Of a stretch of DNA of 27,495 nt, positions 1 through 5,902 are shown one piece after another. A program made the translations under genes and the position numbers. The notes beneath the pieces are model-generated. The model was not told the origin of the DNA and ran no database searches. It saw nothing but the letters and a program-made list of their open reading frames with translations. The stretch's first letter is position 1, and every line of letters begins with the position of its first letter. This DNA comes from Dehalococcoidia bacterium (GTDB taxonomy: Bacteria; Chloroflexota; Dehalococcoidia; Dehalococcoidales; BS750m-G39): assembly GCA_004375675.1 (NCBI GenBank), contig SOKR01000167.1, positions 1 to 27,495 on the forward strand, written 5' to 3'.

Positions 1-169
1 GGAGAAGGGCGATGTGCTCTATATTTCCTCTGAGGAGTCGGCTATCCGCCTGATTTCTCCCGAACTGGATAGGGCCTGGATACCCATGGGCGGCGAGCCT
101 GTAATCGGCAGGCTGAAGACACCGCCGACGGTGGGCGGGGAGACAGTAACCGCCGCGGAGGCGAAATAA
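1..169 (+). CDS. Glutamate synthase glutamine-amidotransferase subunit, C-terminal fragment
   Basis: Only the last 55 or so codons are present, in the frame starting at base 2 and ending with TAA at 167-169. The left edge truncates the gene. The visible stretch reads GDVLYISSEESAIR and then a Pro/Gly-rich tail. The 'YISSEE-AIR' pattern is typical of the end of class II glutamine amidotransferase domains, whose N-terminal Cys releases ammonia from glutamine. The two other pieces of a split archaeal-type glutamate synthase follow directly downstream (949-3220), so this is most likely the amidotransferase subunit of that enzyme. The stop lies 1 bp before the hisF start, which suggests translational coupling. 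The catalytic Cys lies outside the window, so the assignment depends on a short motif plus context. Confidence 0.6.
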   Translation, partial: EKGDVLYISSEESAIRLISPELDRAWIPMGGEPVIGRLKTPPTVGGETVTAAEAK

Positions 170-170
170 A

Positions 171-944
171 ATGCTGACCAAGAGAATTATCCCCTGCCTG
201 GATGTTAAAGACGGGCGGGTGGTCAAGGGAAAGAGCTTTGTCCAGCTGCGCGACGCCGGTGACCCGGTGGAGCTGGCTGACTTTTACTATAAGGAGGGCG
301 CCGACGAACTGGTCTTTCTGGACATTAGGGCGACCCCGGAGGGGCGCGACACCATGGTTGATGTCGTCGAGCGTATCTCGGAGAGGGTGTTTATGCCGCT
401 GACGGTGGGTGGGGGACTGCGTACCATCACCAATATGCGGCGCATGTTGCTGGCGGGGGCGGACAAGGTCTCCATAAACACCGAGGCGGTGGCAAACCCC
501 GATTTAATCAGGGAGGGCGCCGAGAAGTTCGGCAGCCAGTGCATCGTGGTGGCTATTGATGCCAAACGTTTGAATGCCAAGCAACCTAAGTGGGAGGTCT
601 ATACCAACAGCGGGCAGAAGCCTGCGGGCATCGATGCAATAGAATGGGCAAAAAAGGCGGTTGAGCTCGGCGCTGGTGAGTTGCTGCTTACCAGCATGGA
701 CGCCGACGGACACCAGACGGGATACGATAACGAGCTTAACCGCGCTGTTTCGGAGGCGGTGAGCGTGCCGGTGATTGCCAGCGGCGGCGCCGGCGCACCC
801 GAAGACCTTTATAAGGCGTTGGTCGAGGGCAAGGCGGACGCCGTTCTTGCCGCCAGCATCTTTCACTACGGGACCTACTCTATCGACGATATAAAGCAAT
901 ACCTGGCCGAGCGGGGCATACCGATACGGATGCAGGGAGGATGA
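171..944 (+). CDS. hisF: Imidazole glycerol phosphate synthase cyclase subunit HisF
   Basis: The 257-residue protein is the normal length for HisF, the cyclase half of the HisF-HisH complex in histidine synthesis. It uses ammonia channelled from glutamine to convert PRFAR to imidazole glycerol phosphate and AICAR. It is a (beta-alpha)8 barrel. Both catalytic aspartates are visible: D11 in PCLDVKDGRVVKG and D130 in VVAIDAKR. The phosphate-binding segments TVGGGLR, DKVSINTEA, TSMDADGHQTGYD and ASGGAG are also present. The segment usually written DITAS reads DIRAT here. A GGAGG ribosome site at 157-161 lies inside the upstream gene. No hisH or other his gene is visible. Instead the gene sits between two glutamate synthase subunit genes, separated by 1 bp on the left and 4 bp on the right, so it is surely cotranscribed with them. 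Confidence 0.95.
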   Translation: MLTKRIIPCLDVKDGRVVKGKSFVQLRDAGDPVELADFYYKEGADELVFLDIRATPEGRDTMVDVVERISERVFMPLTVGGGLRTITNMRRMLLAGADKVSINTEAVANPDLIREGAEKFGSQCIVVAIDAKRLNAKQPKWEVYTNSGQKPAGIDAIEWAKKAVELGAGELLLTSMDADGHQTGYDNELNRAVSEAVSVPVIASGGAGAPEDLYKALVEGKADAVLAASIFHYGTYSIDDIKQYLAERGIPIRMQGG

Positions 945-948
945 GAAG

Positions 949-2454
949 ATGAAGACCTATCTAGCACCCAAGTTTTTAATAAAGCGAGACGCGGACCTTT
1001 GTATCCAGTGCAAGGTCTGCGTCAACCAGTGCACCTTCGATGCCCTGTACTATGACGCCGAGGATGACGAGGTAAAGAGCCGACCCGAAAGCTGCGTTGG
1101 CTGTCACCGCTGCGAGCTCTTTTGCCCGACTCAGGCGATGACCATCATCCGTAACCCGCAGGAATACCGCGAGAACTACAACTGGCGTCCCGAGGTGGTC
1201 GAGGACATCCTGAAGCAGGCCGAGACGGGCGGAGTGCTGCTTACCGGCATGGGTGATGATAAAGGGCAGAGGATTTACTGGGACCACCTGGTGCTGAACG
1301 CCAGCCAGGTAACCAACCCCTCTATCGACCCCCTGCGCGAGCCGATGGAGCTGACCACCTGGTTGGGGCGAAAACCCGACCGGCTGGAGCTCGACGATAA
1401 GAATCAAAAACCAAAAACAAAGCTCGCCCCCCAGGTGAGGCTGGAGGTACCGGTGATGTTCGCCGCCATGTCCTACGGGGCGGTGAGCCTTAACGTGCAT
1501 ACCTCTTTAGCCAGAGCCGCCACCGAGATGGGCACCCTCTGGAATACCGGAGAAGGTGGGCTGCACCCCAGCCTTTATAAATACGGCAACAACACCATCG
1601 TCCAGGTGGCTTCGGGGCGTTTCGGCGTCCAGGCCGACTACCTGAACGCGGGTAGGGTGGTCGAGATTAAAATCGGGCAGGGAGCCAAGCCGGGAATCGG
1701 CGGGCACCTCCCCGGAGAGAAGGTAAGCCCCGAGGTATCGTTAACGCGTATGATCCCCGAGGGGACGGACGCTCTATCGCCGGCGCCGCAGCACGATATC
1801 TATTCCATCGAGGACCTGGCGCAGCTCATCCATGCCCTTAAAGAGGCGACCAACTACACCAAGCCGATTTCGGTCAAGATTGCCGCCGTCCACAACTCGG
1901 CGGCTATTGCCAGCGGCATGGTGCGGGGCGGCGCCGATATCATCGTCCTCGATGGGCTGAGGGGCTCGACCGGGGCGGCGCCCAAGGTTATCCGCGATAA
2001 CGTGGGCATTCCCATCGAGCTAGCGCTGGCGGCGGTGGACACGCGCCTGCGCGAGGAAGGCATACGCAACCAGGCTTCCGTCGTCGTCTCCGGCGGCATC
2101 AGGAACAGCGGCGACGTGGCTAAAGCCATCGCCCTTGGTGCCGACGCTGTCTATATCGGCACGGCGGCGCTCATCGCGCTGGGCTGCCATGTCTGCCAGC
2201 AGTGCCACACCGGCAAGTGCGCCTGGGGGCTTTGCACCACCGACCTCCGCCTGACCAAGCGGGTCAACCCCGATATCGGCGCCCGTCGGCTGGCCAACCT
2301 GCTCCGCGGCTGGAGCCTCGAGCTTAAGGACATACTGGGGGGGCTGGGGGTTAATGCTATCGAGAGCCTGCGCGGTAACCGATTGCACCTGAGGGGCGTA
2401 GCTTTGACTGATACCGAGCTGGAAATACTGGGAGTAAGGATGGCCGGGAGCTAG
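949..2454 (+). CDS. gltB: Glutamate synthase, ferredoxin/FMN-binding synthase subunit (archaeal-type split GOGAT)
   Basis: This 501-residue protein is the core glutamate synthase domain, which adds ammonia to 2-oxoglutarate and reduces the imine to glutamate. The N-terminus carries two 4Fe-4S ferredoxin motifs (C18, C21, C24, C28 and C49, C52, C55, C59). The FMN barrel follows from about residue 150, with GEGGLHPSLYKYG, KIGQGAKPGIGGHLP, SVKIAAVHN, GLRGSTGAAP and VSGGIRNSGDVAKA. Near residue 413 there is the C-x5-C-x4-C pattern (C413, C419, C424) that binds a 3Fe-4S cluster in large GOGAT subunits. The amidotransferase and GXGXG domains are separate genes on either side, as in archaea and some anaerobic bacteria. 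No NADPH-binding small subunit (GltD) is present, so electrons probably arrive via ferredoxin or the fused ferredoxin domain. Confidence 0.93.
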   Translation: MKTYLAPKFLIKRDADLCIQCKVCVNQCTFDALYYDAEDDEVKSRPESCVGCHRCELFCPTQAMTIIRNPQEYRENYNWRPEVVEDILKQAETGGVLLTGMGDDKGQRIYWDHLVLNASQVTNPSIDPLREPMELTTWLGRKPDRLELDDKNQKPKTKLAPQVRLEVPVMFAAMSYGAVSLNVHTSLARAATEMGTLWNTGEGGLHPSLYKYGNNTIVQVASGRFGVQADYLNAGRVVEIKIGQGAKPGIGGHLPGEKVSPEVSLTRMIPEGTDALSPAPQHDIYSIEDLAQLIHALKEATNYTKPISVKIAAVHNSAAIASGMVRGGADIIVLDGLRGSTGAAPKVIRDNVGIPIELALAAVDTRLREEGIRNQASVVVSGGIRNSGDVAKAIALGADAVYIGTAALIALGCHVCQQCHTGKCAWGLCTTDLRLTKRVNPDIGARRLANLLRGWSLELKDILGGLGVNAIESLRGNRLHLRGVALTDTELEILGVRMAGS

Positions 2455-2455
2455 C

Positions 2456-3220
2456 ATGGCTGATAGTAAGGGCAAGGACTCCATACTCAAAATAGACGCC
2501 AGCGGCGTTTACTACAGGCAGCTTAACGATGTCCTGAGGAAAGCCATCACCAACGGCACCCGCCGCATCGAGCTGCGCAACGTCTACGGGCAGCGGTACA
2601 TCGGCACCGACCTCAATGTGCCCGTGGAGATAGAGATATTAGGCACTCCGGGCAACGACCTGGGGGCGTTTATGAACGGGCCCCGGATTACCGTCCGCGG
2701 TAACGCCCAGGACGGCTGCGGCAACACCATGAACGAGGGCGAGATAATAATTCACGGGCACGCCGGCGATATTATCGGGCTAGCGGCGCGGGGCGGTAAA
2801 ATCTTTGTCCGCGAGGACGTGGGCTACCGGGCGGGCATCCACATGAAAGAATACCAGGGACGGAAGCCGGCGCTGGTTATCGGTGGCACCGCCCAGGACT
2901 TCGCCGGGGAGTATATGGCGGGGGGTGTTATGATTCTGCTCGGTCTTACCCTGGGCGAGGGCGAGCCGCACAAAGCTCGATTTATCGGCACGGGGATGCA
3001 CGGCGGCGTCATCTACCTTAGAGGAAGCGTCGAAGAGCACCAGCTGGGCAAGGAGGTCGGCGCCGCCGAGTTGGAAGATAGTGACCGTCGGGTCTTGAAG
3101 CAACTGGTTGACGAGTTCGCCAGCCACTTCGGCTACAATGCCGACGATATAATGCAACACAAGTTCGTGAAACTGTTCCCGCGCTGGCTGCGACCTTACG
3201 GCCGGCTTTATGCCTACTAG
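2456..3220 (+). CDS. Glutamate synthase GXGXG (alpha-3) subunit
   Basis: The 254-residue protein matches the right-handed beta-helix domain found at the C-terminus of full-length GltB, here as a free subunit. Repeating G-x-x-G-x-x-hydrophobic units are clear, for example GNDLGAFMNGPRITVRGNAQ, NEGEIIIHGHAGDIIG and GGKIFVREDVGYRAGIHMKE, followed by GGTAQDFAGEYMAGGVMILL. In intact GOGAT this domain helps position the ammonia channel and holds the amidotransferase and synthase domains together, so it is probably structural. It starts 1 bp after the stop of the synthase gene, preceded by GGGAG. A 184-bp gap with a promoter separates it from glnA. Confidence 0.9.
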   Translation: MADSKGKDSILKIDASGVYYRQLNDVLRKAITNGTRRIELRNVYGQRYIGTDLNVPVEIEILGTPGNDLGAFMNGPRITVRGNAQDGCGNTMNEGEIIIHGHAGDIIGLAARGGKIFVREDVGYRAGIHMKEYQGRKPALVIGGTAQDFAGEYMAGGVMILLGLTLGEGEPHKARFIGTGMHGGVIYLRGSVEEHQLGKEVGAAELEDSDRRVLKQLVDEFASHFGYNADDIMQHKFVKLFPRWLRPYGRLYAY

Positions 3221-3333
3221 GTGAAATCGGTGACAACAAGCTGTTCCCCTGCCGGTAGAGAGTAAAAGTAGAGTTATATCCACACCAGTGTATAGACACA
3301 AATGCCATCTAGGCAGTTGCCAGGTGAAGCGGT

Positions 3334-3351
3334 ATGTAGTACATTGATGTA
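3334..3351. promoter_or_regulatory. Nested dyad operator candidate over the glnA -35 element
   Basis: Three alternating half-sites lie in a row: ATGTA (3334-3338), TACAT (3340-3344) and ATGTA (3347-3351). They form two overlapping perfect dyads, ATGTA-G-TACAT and TACAT-TG-ATGTA. The right-hand part covers the proposed -35 hexamer, so a bound protein would block RNA polymerase. The adjacent NrpR gene is an obvious candidate regulator, but this sequence is not the GGAA-N6-TTCC box described for methanogen NrpR. Confidence 0.4.
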
Positions 3352-3371
3352 AAATAGCGAAATCCTATAAA
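3344..3371 (+). promoter_or_regulatory. Candidate glnA promoter
   Basis: TTGATG (3344-3349), a 16-bp spacer and TATAAA (3366-3371) lie in an AT-rich stretch 34 bp before the glnA start. The leader carries a strong AAAGGAGG ribosome site at 3389-3396. A second small dyad (GTGT-ATAG-ACAC, 3288-3299) lies about 45 bp upstream. Confidence 0.55.
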
Positions 3372-3404
3372 TATAAACAAGTATTACCAAAGGAGGCGGT
3401 AGCA

Positions 3405-4748
3405 ATGGCCAAGAGAAGTAGGGCAAAGGGTAAGAACTACGTCCTGAAGACAGCCAAGGAGCATGATGTTAAGTTTATCCGGCTGTGGTTTACCGATATA
3501 CAGGGTATACTCAAGAGTTTTACCATCACCGTGGAGGAGCTGAAAACGGCGTTAGAGGAGGGAAAGGGCTTTGACGGTTCGTCAATTCAGGGATTTGCCC
3601 GGATTGACGAGAGTGACATGGTGGCATTGCCCGACCCCGATACTTTCCAACTGCTGCCCTGGAGGCCGCGTGAGCACCGGGCCGTAGCCCGCATGTTCTG
3701 TGATATCTTAAAGCCGGAGGGTGAGCCTTTTGAGGGCGACCCGAGATTTGTCCTCAAGCGGAACCTGAAGCGGGCGGCGGACCTGGGCTATACCTTTTAT
3801 GTGGGGCCGGAGCTGGAGTTCTTCTATTTCCAGGACTCCGATGGCACCGTGCCGCTGGACCATGGAGGCTACTTCGATATGACTCCCCGTGACGCCGCCA
3901 TTGAGATGAGGAAGGATACCGTTCTGGCCCTGGAGGATATGGGTATTGGGGTTGAGTATTCCCACCATGAGGTGGCAGCCAGCCAGCATGAGATAGATAT
4001 GCGCTACACCGATGCCCTGACCATGGCCGATAACGTGATGACTTATCGCCTCATTGTCAAGGAGGTTGCCTTAAAACACGGGGTATATGCCACCTTCATG
4101 CCCAAGCCCGTTTTCGGTATCAATGGCAATGGCATGCACGTCCACCAGTCGCTTTTCAAGAGCAACCGCAACGCCTTCTTCGATAAGGACGATGAGTACC
4201 ATCTGTCCCAGTTAGCCAAGGGTTATATCGCCGGACTGCTCAAGTACGCTCCTGAAATCACGGCGGTGACCAACCAGTGGGTCAATTCCTACAAGCGGCT
4301 GGTCCCCGGCTATGAGGCGCCCGTCTATCTCTCCTGGGCGCGGCGCAACCGTTCCGACCTTATCCGTGTCCCGGAATACCGGCCGGGCCGGGAGAAGGCA
4401 ACCCGAATCGAGTTCAGGTCTCCCGACCCCGCCTGTAATCCCTATCTTGCCTTCAGCGTCATGCTGGCGGCGGGGCTGGAGGGAATCGAAAAGGGCCTGG
4501 AACCGCCCAAGCCGGTGGAAGAAAATGTCTATGAGCTGAGTGAGGCGGAAAGGCAGAAGCGGGGCATAGTCACCCTGCCCGCCAGCCTGCTGGAGGCCAT
4601 ACTGCTGGCTGAGAAGAGCCAACTGGTGCGCCAGGCGCTGGGCGAGCACGTTTTCGATGCTTTTATCCAGAATAAGAAAATCGAGTGGAACAATTACCGC
4701 ACTCAGGTAACCGAGTACGAGCTGAAGAAGTACCTGCCCATATTGTAG
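3405..4748 (+). CDS. glnA: Glutamine synthetase type I
   Basis: The 447-residue protein makes glutamine from glutamate, ammonia and ATP, and so pairs with the upstream glutamate synthase in the GS-GOGAT cycle. The N-terminal beta-grasp segment contains KGFDGSSIQGFARIDESDM. The catalytic domain has the metal and substrate motifs GPELEFFYF, NGNGMHVHQSLF, and the C-terminal RIEFRSPDPACNPYLAFSVM. The length matches the GSI-alpha class (about 440-450) rather than the 470-residue GSI-beta class. The Tyr-containing adenylylation loop of GSI-beta (NLYDLP) is not matched; the region here reads ENVYELSEAER. Regulation is therefore more likely transcriptional, through the neighbouring NrpR, or by direct feedback than by adenylylation. 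The ATG at 3405 is well placed after AAAGGAGG. Confidence 0.96.
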   Translation: MAKRSRAKGKNYVLKTAKEHDVKFIRLWFTDIQGILKSFTITVEELKTALEEGKGFDGSSIQGFARIDESDMVALPDPDTFQLLPWRPREHRAVARMFCDILKPEGEPFEGDPRFVLKRNLKRAADLGYTFYVGPELEFFYFQDSDGTVPLDHGGYFDMTPRDAAIEMRKDTVLALEDMGIGVEYSHHEVAASQHEIDMRYTDALTMADNVMTYRLIVKEVALKHGVYATFMPKPVFGINGNGMHVHQSLFKSNRNAFFDKDDEYHLSQLAKGYIAGLLKYAPEITAVTNQWVNSYKRLVPGYEAPVYLSWARRNRSDLIRVPEYRPGREKATRIEFRSPDPACNPYLAFSVMLAAGLEGIEKGLEPPKPVEENVYELSEAERQKRGIVTLPASLLEAILLAEKSQLVRQALGEHVFDAFIQNKKIEWNNYRTQVTEYELKKYLPIL

Positions 4749-4762
4749 GTCGAGAGGCGTGG

Positions 4763-4768
4763 TATAAT
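4763..4768 (+). promoter_or_regulatory. Possible -10 element before nrpR
   Basis: A consensus TATAAT lies 37 bp before the nrpR start, in the 56-bp gap after glnA. No good -35 is seen at 16-18 bp; the best match, TTGTAG at 4743-4748, is only 14 bp away. The gene may be read from this site, from glnA, or both. Confidence 0.35.
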
Positions 4769-4804
4769 AGCCCAAAGCTATGTCATTGAGCAGAGAGGTT
4801 TGTC

Positions 4805-5800
4805 ATGGAACAGGTTGTCGGTTCTGATGCTGAAGGTAAGCTGATAGCCATCCTCAAAATCCTGAGCGAGTCCTCGGAGCCGCTGGGTTCCATCACTATC
4901 GCCCGCCGCTTGGAGGGGGAGGGGGTTTTCCTGAGTGAGCGGGCGGTCAGGTATCACCTGAGGATAGCCGACGAGCGTGGCTACACCCAGTCGGGGGGTC
5001 GGGATGGGCGGATGATTACCCCCGATGGACGGCGGGAAGTCAAAGACGCGCTGGCTTCGCAGCAGCTCGGTTTCGTCAAGGAGAAGCTGGAACTGCTGGC
5101 TTACCAGACCACCTTCGACCCCGAAAAGCGTAGCGGGCAGTTGCCGATAAACACTTCGTTCGTGGCTAAAGACAAGTTTAAGAAGGCGCTTTCCGCCATG
5201 AAGGATACCTTTAAGGCGAAAATCTGCGTCAGCGAGCTGGTGGCTACGGCGGAGGCTGGCGAGAATCTTGGGGCTGTGGTCGTGCCCGACGGCAAGGTCG
5301 GCTTCGCCACCGTTTGCGGCGCGGCCATCAACGGCGTGCTGCTCAAGGCGGGTATCCCCAGCGAGTTCCGGTTCGGCGGCGTGCTCGAAGTGAGAAATTC
5401 GAAACCGAGGCGCTTTGTCGCCATCATCGACTATGCCGGCACCTCCCTTGACCCATCGGAGCAGTTTATCCGGGCCAGGATGACCAGCGTCGGCGAAGCC
5501 GCCCGGACGGGCGGCGGTAAGATTCTGGGCAATTTCCGTACCATACCCGCCCAGGCCAGAGAAGCCGTGGAGGAAAGGCTGGCTTTGCTTAAGGAAGCCG
5601 GTATTAACGGGGTCTACACCCTGGGCGAAACCAGTGAGCCGCTTTGCCAGATTCCGGTAGCCTTGAATCGGGTGGGTGCCGTCCAGCTGGGCGGGCTTAA
5701 CCCGGTGGCGGCGGCGGTCGAAGCTGGCATCGAGATTGAAAATGTAGCCGAGAGCGGGCTGGTTGACTTCGACCAGCTGGGCAGCTTCTGGAAGTTATAG
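4805..5800 (+). CDS. nrpR: NrpR-family nitrogen regulator (winged helix plus one NrpR domain)
   Basis: The 331-residue protein starts with a winged-helix DNA-binding domain (about residues 10-85; LSERAVRYHLRIADERGY is the recognition region). A single NrpR regulatory domain fills the remainder, with LPINTSFVAK, GFATVCGAAINGVLLKAGIP, GGVLEVRNSKPRRFVAIIDY and GLNPVAAAVEAGI as typical segments. In methanogens NrpR represses nitrogen-assimilation genes and is released by 2-oxoglutarate. Methanococcus NrpR carries two such domains, whereas this protein has one. Its place directly after glnA and the glutamate synthase genes fits control of that block. The gene starts at the ATG at 4805 after AGAGAGG. 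Its binding site here is unknown; the ATGTA/TACAT dyads before glnA are one candidate. Confidence 0.85.
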   Translation: MEQVVGSDAEGKLIAILKILSESSEPLGSITIARRLEGEGVFLSERAVRYHLRIADERGYTQSGGRDGRMITPDGRREVKDALASQQLGFVKEKLELLAYQTTFDPEKRSGQLPINTSFVAKDKFKKALSAMKDTFKAKICVSELVATAEAGENLGAVVVPDGKVGFATVCGAAINGVLLKAGIPSEFRFGGVLEVRNSKPRRFVAIIDYAGTSLDPSEQFIRARMTSVGEAARTGGGKILGNFRTIPAQAREAVEERLALLKEAGINGVYTLGETSEPLCQIPVALNRVGAVQLGGLNPVAAAVEAGIEIENVAESGLVDFDQLGSFWKL

Positions 5801-5857
5801 GGCAAATTAACAACTTTTCAGCCCAGAATTACATGTCTTTTTTGTGACTACCCCGGC

Positions 5858-5885
5858 TTGACCTTGTGAGACCGGTGGCTATAAA
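5858..5885 (+). promoter_or_regulatory. Candidate promoter for the Mop-like oxidoreductase
   Basis: TTGACC (5858-5863), a 16-bp spacer and TATAAA (5880-5885) lie in the 102-bp gap after nrpR. A start point about 7 bp after the -10 would fall at the AAGGAGGG ribosome site, giving an unusually short leader, so the element could be off by some bases. Confidence 0.45.
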
Positions 5886-5902
5886 GCTTTAAGGAGGGAA
5901 AG

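Noticed and set aside
3272..3285. Possible DnaA box near TTATATCCACA
   Set aside because: Two extra bases interrupt the TTATCCACA consensus, there is only one copy and no AT-rich unwinding region or dnaA nearby. rpmH-rnpA is in the window but no origin features are visible around it.
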